Origin: CAVQNQ01 sp963714205
GTDB lineage: Bacteria > Acidobacteriota > Terriglobia > Bryobacterales > Bryobacteraceae
DNA: 64,000 nucleotides
Reading direction: 5' to 3'
Assembly (NCBI GenBank): GCA_963714205.1
Contig: CAVQNQ010000007.1
Location: 124,001 to 188,000, forward strand
The notes beneath the pieces are model-generated. The model saw nothing but the letters and a program-made list of their open reading frames with translations, made no database searches and had not been told where the DNA came from. Of this stretch, positions 53,430 to 62,044 are shown one piece after another. The first letter of the stretch is position 1; the number at the start of each line of letters is the position of its first letter. A program made the position numbers and the translations under genes.

Positions 53430-53825
53430 CTACCCCAATCCGGCGAATACCTGCATCATGTCGCGATGCGCCAGCACCACCGCCGGGTCGCGCTGCATGG
53501 CTTCGAAGTAGCTGTGCCGGAAACCGCTGCCGTTCTCGGAGGGCGAAAGCAACTGGCGCGCCTCCGCGATCAGGCGGTCGCCATCGGGCCCAGCAGAGGG
53601 TTCCTTGGAAGCCAGCGCCTCGTCGATCAGCACGATAAATTGCGAGAGTTCGCGCAGCCAGGCGAACCAGGGGTCGGAGAGCACCAGGTTGAAGTATTGC
53701 CCCGGATTGGTGATGCGCGCCACGTCGCGGTCATAAGCCGCGCGCTCGGAATCGAGCAGCCGCCGGTGATGCTCCAGCAGCCCGTTGCGCAGCACCGTCA
53801 GCCGCTCCCTGGTGCGATCGTCCAT
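53430..53825 (-). CDS. Helical protein of unknown function
   Basis: The 131-residue product is mainly alpha-helical and charged: RTRERLTVLRNGLLEHHRRL, RAAYDRDVARITNPGQYFNL, DPWFAWLRELSQFIVLIDEA and HSYFEAMQRDPAVVLAHRDM. It has no membrane helix or signal peptide. The pattern matches a conserved small cytoplasmic family of unknown role. It starts at the ATG at 53825, divergent from the aldolase gene 62 bases away. Confidence 0.7.
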   Translation of the reverse strand: MDDRTRERLTVLRNGLLEHHRRLLDSERAAYDRDVARITNPGQYFNLVLSDPWFAWLRELSQFIVLIDEALASKEPSAGPDGDRLIAEARQLLSPSENGSGFRHSYFEAMQRDPAVVLAHRDMMQVFAGLG

Positions 53826-53887
53826 GGGGCCATCTTATCGTGAGATCGCGCCGCGCGGTATATTCGAGTATCCAAAGAGGAGTTCCC

Positions 53888-54676
53888 ATGCTGGTTAATC
53901 TGACCCGCGAGCGGCTGCTGCGCGGCGAGACGGTATTCGGGTGCATCGCGCAATGCTACCGCTCGCCGGAGGTCGCGCGCACCTTCGCGGCCGCCGGCTT
54001 CGATTATGTCTTCATCGACATGGAGCACGGCGCCCTGGATATGGAGACCGTTCAGGACATAATCAAGGCCGCCCTGGAACGCGGCATCACGCCGATTGTC
54101 CGGGTGGCCGAGCTGCTCTACTCCCTGGCCGCCCGCCTGCTCGATGCCGGCGCCCAAGGAATTATTCTGCCCCGCGTGGAAGACCCCGCCCTGCTGGCCG
54201 AGGCGCTGAGCTGGCTGCGCTATCCCCCCGTGGGCAAACGCGGCTACGGCATCAACGCTCCCATGATCGGCTATGAATCGCGCGGCGTCCCCGAGATCAT
54301 CGAACACTTCAACCGCAATACGCTCGCGGTGGTTCAGTTCGAGAGCGTGACGGCCCTCGAGCGCGCCGACGAACTGCTCTCGGTGAAGGGACTGGATGTC
54401 ATCATGGTGGGGCCGGCCGATCTCTCCATCTCTTTGGGCGTGGCGGGCCAGTTCGACCATCCCCAGCTCGTCGAAGCGGTGGACGGCCTGATCGCCAAGT
54501 GCGTCCGGCACGGCGTGATACCGGGGATCCAGACACGCAGCGTGGCCATGGCCAGGTTCTGGGCCGCGCGCGGGATGCGCCTTGTGGGAGCCGGCTCCGA
54601 GCACGCCCTGCTGCTCGAAAAGGCGCGCCAGACCGTCGCGGACCTGCGGACCGTGCCGGCGCCGCGCCCGGCCTGA
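53888..54676 (+). CDS. HpcH/HpaI family aldolase
   Basis: The 262-residue TIM-barrel enzyme matches class II pyruvate aldolases such as HpaI: GETVFGCIAQCYRSPEVART, AGFDYVFIDMEHGALDMETV, GITPIVRVAE, DAGAQGIILPRVEDPALLAE, GKRGYGINAPMIGYE and DVIMVGPADLSISLG. These enzymes split 4-hydroxy-2-oxo acids into pyruvate and an aldehyde using a divalent metal. The ATG at 53888 follows AGGAG. An aldehyde-dehydrogenase homologue is encoded next; it is predicted to be inactive, so any aldehyde product must be handled otherwise. Confidence 0.9.
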   Translation: MLVNLTRERLLRGETVFGCIAQCYRSPEVARTFAAAGFDYVFIDMEHGALDMETVQDIIKAALERGITPIVRVAELLYSLAARLLDAGAQGIILPRVEDPALLAEALSWLRYPPVGKRGYGINAPMIGYESRGVPEIIEHFNRNTLAVVQFESVTALERADELLSVKGLDVIMVGPADLSISLGVAGQFDHPQLVEAVDGLIAKCVRHGVIPGIQTRSVAMARFWAARGMRLVGAGSEHALLLEKARQTVADLRTVPAPRPA

Positions 54677-54725
54677 GACGGCGCGCGTCAAGACCGGCTG
54701 GCCGCCGGGGCGCATCTGGAGTATC

Positions 54726-56171
54726 GTGAAAACAATGTTCCCGGCCAATGTCTCCCACGGCGCCGCCGCCGCGCGTGCGCCTCTGGGAATGCTGATCGGC
54801 GGAGAATGGTCGCTGCGCCCTCCCCTGATCGAGGTTCGCAACGGATTCGATGGTGAACTCGCCGGCGTAGTCTCGGCCGCGACTGCCGCCGATGCCGGGC
54901 AGGCCGTAGCGCGCGCCATCGAGGCTCTCGCCGAAGATTTCCCGCCGGACGCCCGTTGCGAAGTTCTCACGCGGGCCGCCGCGCGCGTGGAGTCCCAAGC
55001 CGCGGAGTATGCCCGGGACATTGCCGCCGAAGGTAGCGAGACCATCCGCGAGGCCCGCCGCGACGCCCCGCGAGCCGCCGCCATCTTGCGCCTGGCCGCC
55101 GCGGAATCGAGAGACATGAGCGGCCACGCGCTGCCAGCCGGGAGCCGCGCCGGCTACACGCTGCGCGTGCCGCTGGGAGTGGTGGCCGCGATGGTTCCCT
55201 GGCCGGACCCCCTGGCAGCGGCTTCGCTCGCCGTGGCCCCGGCGCTGGCCGCCGGTAACGCCGTGGTGCTCAAACTCTCCCTGGCCGCTCCGTTGGCCGC
55301 CATGCGGCTGGCCCGCGATCTGATCGAAGCCGGTGTGCCCGCGGGCCGTCTCAGCGCGCTCACCGGGCCCGGCGAGGACGTGGAAATGGCCCTGGCCGCC
55401 GATCCGCGCGTTCGCATGCTCTGGTTCGCCGGCGCCCCGGACGAGGGCCAGCGCCTCGCGCGCGCCGCCGGTGCTAAGGCAGTGGCGTTGCATGTGGCTG
55501 CCAATGCGCCCTTCCTGGTGCTGGCCGCCGCCGATCTCGAGACCGCCGCCGGTGGCGTCTGCGCCCTCGCCTTCTCGCATGGCAGGCGCAACCGCCCGGG
55601 CCTTCAGCGGGTCCTGATCCAGCGCGATCTCTATGCCGCTTTCGCCGGCTTGCTTCGGGAGCGGGTAGCCGCGCTGAAGCCGGGGCCATCGGACGACGAG
55701 ACGAGCGACGTAGGCCCCATGATGTCCGAAGCGCAAGCCACCCGCGTGGCGGACTGGATCGCCGGCGCTCGGGAGTGCGGCGCCGTCATCGTTGCGGGGG
55801 GCGGCCGCCGCGGCGCGCTCGTCGAACCCACCGTGCTGGCGCGCGTCCCGACCGAATGGCTGGCGCATCGCGACGAGGTCTTCGGCCCGGTGGTGGCGCT
55901 CCAGCCCTTCGACAGCCTCGATTCCGCCATCTGCCAAGCCAACCAGGTGCCCCACGCGGCCCACAGCACCGTCTTCACGCGGGACCTCCACGAAGCGTTT
56001 CACGCGGTGGGCCGCCTTCAGGCCGCCGCCGTGACGGTCAACGATGCGGGGGGCGATCCCATCGAGCCCGGCCCATTCGGCGCTCTGCGCGTGGGCGGTT
56101 CCAGCCGCGCAGCCATGCGCGCCGCTGTCCGGGAATTCACCGCGATGCGCGCGGCCTGCTTCTACTATTAA
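54726..56171 (+). CDS. Aldehyde dehydrogenase homologue lacking catalytic residues (predicted pseudoenzyme)
   Basis: The 481-residue product has the full aldehyde-dehydrogenase fold, with EVFGPVVALQPFDSLDSAI, VGPMMSEAQATRVADW, EPTVLARVP and GPFGALRVGG in order. The active site is gone. The Cys loop reads SHGRRNRPGLQR (residues 284-295), with no Cys in place of GQxC. The general-base Glu in ELGG is His256 (LHVAANAP), and PWNFP reads PWPDP, losing the catalytic Asn. The cofactor loop FTGSTxxG reads FAGAPDEG. No frameshift is involved. It is likely a structural or regulatory pseudoenzyme. GGAG precedes the GTG at 54726; an ATG lies nine bases on. Confidence 0.85.
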   Translation: MKTMFPANVSHGAAAARAPLGMLIGGEWSLRPPLIEVRNGFDGELAGVVSAATAADAGQAVARAIEALAEDFPPDARCEVLTRAAARVESQAAEYARDIAAEGSETIREARRDAPRAAAILRLAAAESRDMSGHALPAGSRAGYTLRVPLGVVAAMVPWPDPLAAASLAVAPALAAGNAVVLKLSLAAPLAAMRLARDLIEAGVPAGRLSALTGPGEDVEMALAADPRVRMLWFAGAPDEGQRLARAAGAKAVALHVAANAPFLVLAAADLETAAGGVCALAFSHGRRNRPGLQRVLIQRDLYAAFAGLLRERVAALKPGPSDDETSDVGPMMSEAQATRVADWIAGARECGAVIVAGGGRRGALVEPTVLARVPTEWLAHRDEVFGPVVALQPFDSLDSAICQANQVPHAAHSTVFTRDLHEAFHAVGRLQAAAVTVNDAGGDPIEPGPFGALRVGGSSRAAMRAAVREFTAMRAACFYY

Positions 56172-56205
56172 GAGCCGATTACCGGCGCGAGAAGCTGCTT
56201 CTTTT

Positions 56206-56850
56206 TCACTGCTTGCGTCCGGCTCCATGAGCTGCCAAATGGCTGGCGTGGGCCGCTTGCGCGTGCGAAACCTGCTCCTGCGTCGGGCCTTGGTGAGGCG
56301 CGCGGCTGGCCGCCGCTTCGTTACGCGAGGGTTGTGCCTGGATTCCGCCCGGACCATTGAATGCGTGATTCGGACCTTTGACCTCGTGCACCACCGTGTG
56401 ATCGACGTAAGTATTGTGCACGTTCCTGACGTCCACGTTCGAGACGGCGGTGTTATGCTTGAAGACCTTACCCTCCCAACGTCCGCCGGTGAAGCCTGAG
56501 CCGAAGTAGCCGTTGCCGTAATTTACGCCGCCGTAGAAGCCGACTTGAGGGCCCCAATAGCCCGCGTTCCAGATATACTTGCCGCCGGCGAAGCCCCAAT
56601 AGCCGGGAGTCCAAAGAAGCCCCACGCTGGGCGGGATAACCCATTGACCCGGTACCCAGTAGTAGCCATAATCGCCGTATTGATAGTAGCCAGGCGTCCA
56701 AATGTAGCCGTCGCCAGGACAAGGAGGCTGATCAAAGACGGCGATAGGAGGCGGCGCGACGCTCACCGAAAGCTGGACCTGGGCGAAAGCGTGCGATCCG
56801 AAGAGTGCGGCCATCACCAAGACCAGGAAAATTGTCAGTTTCTGTTTCAT
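56206..56850 (-). CDS. Secreted YXWGXW-repeat protein
   Basis: The 214-residue product has a signal peptide (KLTIFLVLVMAALFGSHAFA) and a series of aromatic repeats of the YWTPGYW type: GYIWTPGYYQYGDYGYYWVP, LLWTPGYWGFAGGKYIWNAG, NAGYWGPQVGFYGGVNYGN and the RWEGKVFKHN end. A low-complexity Ala/His/Gln C-terminus follows. These repeat proteins are secreted or surface-associated in many soil bacteria; function unknown. The gene stops 32 bases from the aldehyde-dehydrogenase gene, convergent. Confidence 0.85.
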   Translation of the reverse strand: MKQKLTIFLVLVMAALFGSHAFAQVQLSVSVAPPPIAVFDQPPCPGDGYIWTPGYYQYGDYGYYWVPGQWVIPPSVGLLWTPGYWGFAGGKYIWNAGYWGPQVGFYGGVNYGNGYFGSGFTGGRWEGKVFKHNTAVSNVDVRNVHNTYVDHTVVHEVKGPNHAFNGPGGIQAQPSRNEAAASRAPHQGPTQEQVSHAQAAHASHLAAHGAGRKQ

Positions 56851-56950
56851 CTTAATTCTTCACCTTCGCTTTGGCATGATACGCAATGTGGACGGCAAAA
56901 CCCAAGGGGATAGCGTGCTCACAGGTACATTTTGGCGCTGACACGGATCG

Positions 56951-57442
56951 TCACTCGAACGTCACCCGCGGAGCGGCCTGGTCCGCGCCCACGCGGCCGG
57001 TCACGATCTCCGCTTTGAAGTAGTTCTCGCCCCGCACCGGCGCTCCCGCCATGCGCCGCAGCATGGCGATCTGCCCGACGTGCGTGAGCGCGTCCGCCAC
57101 CGGCCCCTGAAACAGCCTTTCGGCCGGGAATCCCAGCGGGGCGTCCGAGACGAGCCGCCGGTCGAGAGCTTCCAGCCCGCCGAAGAACCGGGCCGTCTCC
57201 TCATCCCAGGTCCGCGGCGCCGAATCGCGCCAGATGTGGTGGCCATCGGCGAGCGAAAGCGCCCAATCCAGCAGATCGCCGATGTGCGCCAGAATCTCCG
57301 CGGGTGTGCGCGTCCGGGGAGCCGCGCGGAAATCGGCGAATTGGGGTGGCGCTCCTTCGAGCGCTCTCAGCCCGCGATACGCCAGCGTCGCCAGCGTGTG
57401 ACGCAGCATCCCGGTCTCGCCTGTTCGAGCCGGCGCCATCAT
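56951..57442 (-). CDS. DinB-like protein
   Basis: The 163-residue product is a four-helix-bundle DinB relative: GMLRHTLATLAYRGLRALEG, TPAEILAHIGDLLDWALSLA, DEETARFFGGLEALDRRLVS and DALTHVGQIAMLRRMAGAPV. Three conserved histidines of the metal site appear to be His57 (LAHIGDL), the HHIW pair and His127 (ALTHVGQ). DinB-fold proteins bind metals and act as thiol transferases or unknown enzymes. The ATG at 57442 has GGGAGGG just upstream and overlaps the RNB gene stop. Confidence 0.82.
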   Translation of the reverse strand: MMAPARTGETGMLRHTLATLAYRGLRALEGAPPQFADFRAAPRTRTPAEILAHIGDLLDWALSLADGHHIWRDSAPRTWDEETARFFGGLEALDRRLVSDAPLGFPAERLFQGPVADALTHVGQIAMLRRMAGAPVRGENYFKAEIVTGRVGADQAAPRVTFE

Positions 57443-58872
57443 GCCCTCCCGAAATCGATGAACCCGCGCTGCGGGTCCGTGCTCAGCAGCGTCGCGCGCA
57501 GGCGGTCGCCCACGTCGAGACCCTCTTCGCCGCGCATCAGGCGCCCTTCCACCGGTGGATTCAAGGCGCGCACGAAAACTCCCTTGGGCGTTACGCCCGT
57601 CACTACCGCCGCGAAAACCTGGCCCACGCGGCCGGCCAGGGCCACCGCCGCGATGCGCTTGGCCATGGCGCGCTGCACCTTGCGCGCGGCATCCTCCTTG
57701 AGCGTCGAGTTGCGCGCGATGGCTTCCAGCTCTTCTTCGCTGTATGGCGAAGCGCCGGGGCACGATTTGAGCAGCCGGCCCGTCACCAGGTCCGCGAAGC
57801 GGCGGTTGGGCGCGGTCGAGTGCGTGTAATCCTGCGCCGCCAGCCCGAAATGGCCCTGCGGAGGGTCGCCCAGCCGCATCACCATGTATTCGCCGGGTCC
57901 CATCAGTTTGAGCACCACCAGCGAGACATCCGGGTAATGCAGTGGATCGGCCTCCTTGCGGCGCGTCAGAAACGCGTTGAGCGCCGCCGCATCGGGCTCG
58001 GGCGGCAGCTTCTCGCCGTATCGCCCGGCCAGCTCCACGATGCGCGGCCAGCGCTCCGGCGCCTTCACCACGCGCCGGATGGCTGCCACTCCCGCCGCGC
58101 GCAGCGTCGTGGCCATGGTCTCATTGGCCGCAATCATGAAATCCTCGATCAAGCGCGTTGCGCGATTGCTGGCGCGCGCCTCAATGTCCTTTATCTGCCC
58201 ATCCGCGATCACCGGCTGCGCCTCCAGCCGGTCGAAAGTCAGCGCACCCAGCCGGTGGCGCGCCTCGCGCAGGGCTTGCGCGGCTTCGTCCTGAAGCTTG
58301 AGCTGCGCCGCCAGTTCCGCCGATGCCGCAATCTTGGGCGGCGGACCGCTCTTGCCTTCCAGCCACGCTCCCACCGATCCGTATGCCAGTTGCGCGCGAT
58401 TGCGCACGCGCGCCCGGTAAATCCGGCTCGAAGCGATGCTGCCGTCCGCGGCCACCAGCATGTCGATCGTCATGGCCGCGCGCTCCTGGCCCTCCGCCAG
58501 CGAGGTCAGGTCCGTCGAAAGCCGTTCCGGCAGCATGGGAAAGATGCGCACGCCGGCGTACACCGTGGTGGCTTCCCGCGCCGCGTGGCAATCGATCGGC
58601 GTTCCTTTGGCCACCGCCGAATCCACATCGGCCACCGCCACCACTACGCGGATGCCGCCGGGCGCGCGCTCGGCCCACTCGATCTGGTCGAGATCCCTCG
58701 AATCGTCGTTATCGATCGAGGACCACAATAGGGACGTCAGATCGGGAAGCCCCGGCTCGGGTTCGGCGCGGATGCCGGCAAGCTGCGCTGAGACCTCCGG
58801 CGGAAAGTCCGGCTGGAAGCCGTGGTCCAGCATCTCCTGGCGCGCGGCCGCCTCGAGGTTGAAATCGTTCAT
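57439..58872 (-). CDS. RNB-domain 3'-5' exoribonuclease (RNase II/R-like, short form)
   Basis: The 477-residue enzyme has the RNB catalytic domain: SIDNDDSRDLDQIEWAE with the metal-binding aspartates Asp54, 56, 57, 60 and 62, VAVADVDSAV, RIFPMLPERLSTDLTSL, YTHSTAPNRRFADLVTGRLL and an S1-like C-terminus (GQVFAAVVTGVTPKGVFVRA). It lacks the two cold-shock domains of RNase R, so it is shorter and nearer to RNase II or the cyanobacterial type. It degrades RNA from the 3' end. The ATG at 58872 overlaps the stop of the DUF423 gene. Confidence 0.88.
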   Translation of the reverse strand: MNDFNLEAAARQEMLDHGFQPDFPPEVSAQLAGIRAEPEPGLPDLTSLLWSSIDNDDSRDLDQIEWAERAPGGIRVVVAVADVDSAVAKGTPIDCHAAREATTVYAGVRIFPMLPERLSTDLTSLAEGQERAAMTIDMLVAADGSIASSRIYRARVRNRAQLAYGSVGAWLEGKSGPPPKIAASAELAAQLKLQDEAAQALREARHRLGALTFDRLEAQPVIADGQIKDIEARASNRATRLIEDFMIAANETMATTLRAAGVAAIRRVVKAPERWPRIVELAGRYGEKLPPEPDAAALNAFLTRRKEADPLHYPDVSLVVLKLMGPGEYMVMRLGDPPQGHFGLAAQDYTHSTAPNRRFADLVTGRLLKSCPGASPYSEEELEAIARNSTLKEDAARKVQRAMAKRIAAVALAGRVGQVFAAVVTGVTPKGVFVRALNPPVEGRLMRGEEGLDVGDRLRATLLSTDPQRGFIDFGRA

Positions 58873-59237
58873 AGCCGCCGCAGTCTCCAGGCCAGCAGCA
58901 GCCACGCGGCGATGAACGCGAGTCCGCCCACCGGCGTGATGGCGCCCAGCAGGCGGTTCCCGGTGACCGCCACCAGGTATAAGCTGCCGGAGAAAATGAC
59001 GATGCCGGCCAGCAGCAGCCAGCACACCGCGTTCGCGCTCTCCACCGGGAACGTGCCGGTCTTCGGCAGCACCGAAACGGTCAGCAGTCCCAGCGCATGA
59101 ACGAAGTGATAGAACACGGCCTTCTCATATACGTCCATGCTGTAAGCATCCAGGCGCCCGCGCAGCCCGTGCGCGCCGAAAGCGCCCAGCACAACCGCCA
59201 GCGCCAGCAGGATGGAACCCGTCGCACTCCAGTTCAA
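58869..59237 (-). CDS. DUF423 (YgdD) inner-membrane protein
   Basis: The 122-residue product has four membrane helices and the family pattern: SILLALAVVLGAFGAHGLRG, AVFYHFVHALGLLTVSVL, FSGSLYLVAVTGNRLLGAIT and GLAFIAAWLLLAWRL. Its role is unknown; it is a common small membrane protein. It overlaps the RNB gene by four bases (ATGA) and follows the DUF4159 gene by 12 bases. Confidence 0.9.
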   Translation of the reverse strand: MNWSATGSILLALAVVLGAFGAHGLRGRLDAYSMDVYEKAVFYHFVHALGLLTVSVLPKTGTFPVESANAVCWLLLAGIVIFSGSLYLVAVTGNRLLGAITPVGGLAFIAAWLLLAWRLRRL

Positions 59238-59249
59238 ATAGCCTCCGCT

Positions 59250-60098
59250 TTAGTGGCTCATGGCGTAAACGATATAATTCACGCCGATGCGAATTCCCAG
59301 ATCTGAGAATCTTGCGGGGTATTTCGGATTGTCCGCATGCTCCCAGGAATCGCCCAGGTCCATGTTAAAACACATCGCCACCATGATACGGCCGGAATCG
59401 TCGTAAATTCCGCGCCAGTGCGGCACTTTGCCATCCTTCTCATAGACCCGCCCGGTCTCCACGAATTGTTCGCCGGGCACCTGGTAGCGCTGATCCAGGT
59501 CGTAAATGGTGTGGAAGATGGGGTCGGCCGAATCGATCTCCAGGATGGGCCGCTCCGGAAATACCTTGCGCATGCTGCGCTCGAAGAACGACCATTCCAC
59601 CGTGCCGTGGAAATCGTCGCACATGAAGAAGCCGCCGCGCAGCAGGAATTCGCGCATCGTCGCGGCCTGCTCGTCGGTCAGGTTCCAGTGGCCCACTTCC
59701 ACGCCGTACAGCCAGGGCCAGTCGAAGACGTCGCGGTCGTCCAGGTCGACGGGCTCTTCCACCGAACGGGCATGAATGCGCGTCAGGCGCCGCACGGCCG
59801 CCGAGAGATGCCGGTCCGACCGCGGATAATCCATGGTCCAGTTGGAGCCGCCCTCTTTCCACGAGCCATTGAACAAAAATCCCCCGTTGCGGGCCGGGAC
59901 CGGTGGGTACATGAGACGCGCGAAGACCCACTCGCTCTTTTCGCGGAAATCCGGTGGAATGGGGTAGTTCTCATACTCCACGCCCGGATATTCCCGGAAC
60001 GGTTTCTGCCAGGCGTAAATGCCCGTGATCGCCAGAAATCCGCCGAGAATCAGGAGCGTGGAACGGACAAGGTAGGGCTTCCAAAACACTGCTGACAC
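59250..60098 (-). CDS. DUF4159 domain protein, membrane anchored
   Basis: The 282-residue product has one N-terminal membrane helix (residues 12-30, STLLILGGFLAITGIYAW) and a DUF4159 domain typical of Acidobacteria and Planctomycetes: FREKSEWVFARLMYPP, RIHARSVEEPVDLDDRDVFD, WPWLYGVEVGHWNLTDEQAA, EFLLRGGFFMCDDFHGTVEW and GVNYIVYAMSH at the end. The fold is related to class-I glutamine amidotransferases (ThuA-like), probably without catalysis. It is first in a chain with the DUF423, RNB and DinB genes on the minus strand. Confidence 0.87.
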   Translation of the reverse strand: MSAVFWKPYLVRSTLLILGGFLAITGIYAWQKPFREYPGVEYENYPIPPDFREKSEWVFARLMYPPVPARNGGFLFNGSWKEGGSNWTMDYPRSDRHLSAAVRRLTRIHARSVEEPVDLDDRDVFDWPWLYGVEVGHWNLTDEQAATMREFLLRGGFFMCDDFHGTVEWSFFERSMRKVFPERPILEIDSADPIFHTIYDLDQRYQVPGEQFVETGRVYEKDGKVPHWRGIYDDSGRIMVAMCFNMDLGDSWEHADNPKYPARFSDLGIRIGVNYIVYAMSH

Positions 60099-60135
60099 CA
60101 GAATAGCACCCGTTTTCTTATGCTATGTTTGGCGC

Positions 60136-60981
60136 ATGAGATCGCATTCAACCGTCAGCCGGCGGTCGTTCCTGGCATCCGCGGCGCTGGCCCCGCTGAC
60201 TGGGGCGCTCGCCCGGAAGAAGCCTCTTCCAGTGGGACTGGAACTCTACTCCGTGCGCACCGAGTTGAGCAAGGATCTGGCGGGCGCCGTTCGCGCGGTC
60301 GCCAAACAGGGCTACCAGATTGTGGAGTTCTATGGCCCCTACTACAGTTGGACGCTCGGCCAGGCCAAGGAGACCCGCAAGCTGCTGGACGATGTGGGCC
60401 TGCGATGCAACTCGACGCACAACGACGCGGGCAACCTGGCCGAGGGCCTGCCGAAAGCCATCGAGCTCAACCAGGCCCTGGGAAGCCGCTACATCGTGAT
60501 GGCCAGCGCCGGCCGCATCGAGGGGCTGGATGGCTGGCGCAAAGTCGCCGAGACCCTCACCCAGGCCGCCGACAAGCTGCGCCCCCTGAATATGCGCGCC
60601 GGCTATCACAACCACGAGGACGAGTTCAAGGCCGTCGGGGGCCGGCGGCCCATCGAGGTGATCGCCGCCGCCACGCCCCCGGACGTGATGCTGCAGCTTG
60701 ATGTGGGCACCTGCGTGGCCGCCGGCCAGGACCCGGTGGCCTGGATCAAGGCCAATCCCGGCCGCATCGATTGTATTCACTGCAAGGATTGGGCCCCCGG
60801 CGCGGGCAAAGGCTACGAAGTCCTGTTCGGCGAGGGCGTGGCGCCCTGGAAGAAGATCTTCCAGGCGGCCGAATCCAAGGGCGGCATCGAGTGGTACCTC
60901 ATTGAGCAGGAAGGCGCCAGGATTCCGGAATTGGAGGCCTCCCAGCGCTGCCTCGAGAACTGGAAGAGGCTGAAAAAGTAA
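60136..60981 (+). CDS. Tat-exported sugar phosphate isomerase/epimerase-like protein
   Basis: The 281-residue product starts with a twin-arginine signal (SRRSFLASAALAPLTG) and has a xylose-isomerase-like TIM barrel: VGLELYSVRTELSKDLAGAV, GYQIVEFYGPYYSW, MRAGYHNHEDEFKAVG, VMLQLDVGTCVAAGQDP and RIDCIHCKDW. Metal-binding residues are suggested by His and Glu in YHNHEDEF, Asp in LQLDVG and His in CIHCKD. Such exported epimerase-like proteins are common in Acidobacteria and may act on secreted sugars. Its last 83 bases overlap the convergent glycosyltransferase gene. Confidence 0.87.
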   Translation: MRSHSTVSRRSFLASAALAPLTGALARKKPLPVGLELYSVRTELSKDLAGAVRAVAKQGYQIVEFYGPYYSWTLGQAKETRKLLDDVGLRCNSTHNDAGNLAEGLPKAIELNQALGSRYIVMASAGRIEGLDGWRKVAETLTQAADKLRPLNMRAGYHNHEDEFKAVGGRRPIEVIAAATPPDVMLQLDVGTCVAAGQDPVAWIKANPGRIDCIHCKDWAPGAGKGYEVLFGEGVAPWKKIFQAAESKGGIEWYLIEQEGARIPELEASQRCLENWKRLKK

Positions 60982-62044
60982 GCTCGCGATCGGACGAGCG
61001 TTCCGCGCCGTCGCGCGCCAGCAGCTCGTAGCGCCGCATGTAGTCGCCGATCATGCGTTCGGCCGAGAAACGTTCCCGCGCCGCGCGGCGGCACGCTTCC
61101 GGATCGATCGAGCCGGCCTGCCGGATGGCCCGCGCCATCTCGCGCGCATTTTCCACGATGAATCCCGTGCGCCCGTGTTGGACGATTTCGGGCAGCGCTC
61201 CCGAAGGAAACGCGATCACCGGAGTCCCGCAGGCCATCGCCTCCATGCTCACCAGCGAACTGGTCTCGGGCACCAGGCTGGGCACCAGCAGGCAGCGCGC
61301 CGCCGCCAGCAGGCGCCGCTTGCGCGCCACACCCGCGGGACCCAGGTAACGCCGCATGGTTCCATTGAGTCGCGGCAGCATCTCGCGCCAGAAGTACTCT
61401 TCATGCTCCCGGTAGTGAAACACCTCGCCCGCCACCAGCAACGGCGAACCCGCCTCAATGGCGGCATCCAGCGCCAAATGAAAACCCTTCTCCGGGCAGA
61501 TGCGGCCCAATGCCAGCGCGAAATCGCGCTTCCGCACGGTGGTGCGCAATTCCTCCAGCGGCACTCCGTTCTCGATGTGCGGCAGCAGCGCCTCGCGCGA
61601 CGGGCAGTTGCGTTCCTGGGAAGCCGAAACGCAATGCAGCCAGGTGGCCGGCCGCTCCGGCCGGAACACCGCCTCCGGATACCAATCCGGCGGCAGGTGC
61701 AGCGTCACCAGGACCGGCGGACCGGGCGGCGGCATATAGGCATGGAAATCGAGCGAGTGCATGTGCACCAGGTCGAACGACCAGTGGTCCAGCGCCCGCA
61801 GGATGGCCCGCCGGTGAATCTCCTGCGCCTGCCTGCGGATATCGTCATCGAGCGGGCCGGCTTGGCGCGGCGTCGCGATCAGCCGCCCCTCCATTTGCGA
61901 ACCCTCCGATGCAATCACCACCGATTGATGGCCGTGGCGCGTCAGCGTGCGGTCGAGCAGTCTGAGGATCTGCTCGCTCCCGCCCACCGCGTCCGGACCG
62001 GCCGGAGCCAGCGGATACGCCACGCTAAGAACCGATAAGCTCAT
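60899..62044 (-). CDS. Group 1/4 (GT4-type) glycosyltransferase
   Basis: The 381-residue enzyme has the two-domain GT-B fold: SVAYPLAPAGPDAVGGSEQI at the N-terminus, LVHMHSLDFHAYMPPPGPP, LALGRICPEKGFHLALDAAI, LLVPSLVPETSSLVSMEAMA with the catalytic-type ExxxxxxxE pattern, and GTPVIAFPSGALPEIVQHGR. It should transfer sugar to a lipid or polymer in the cytoplasm. The last 28 residues (about ASSSSRGSAGRPPIPE) look low in complexity and lie opposite the epimerase gene, so the true stop may have been read past. It overlaps the PIG-L gene as ATGA. Confidence 0.88.
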   Translation of the reverse strand: MSLSVLSVAYPLAPAGPDAVGGSEQILRLLDRTLTRHGHQSVVIASEGSQMEGRLIATPRQAGPLDDDIRRQAQEIHRRAILRALDHWSFDLVHMHSLDFHAYMPPPGPPVLVTLHLPPDWYPEAVFRPERPATWLHCVSASQERNCPSREALLPHIENGVPLEELRTTVRKRDFALALGRICPEKGFHLALDAAIEAGSPLLVAGEVFHYREHEEYFWREMLPRLNGTMRRYLGPAGVARKRRLLAAARCLLVPSLVPETSSLVSMEAMACGTPVIAFPSGALPEIVQHGRTGFIVENAREMARAIRQAGSIDPEACRRAARERFSAERMIGDYMRRYELLARDGAERSSDRELTFSASSSSRGSAGRPPIPESWRLPAQ

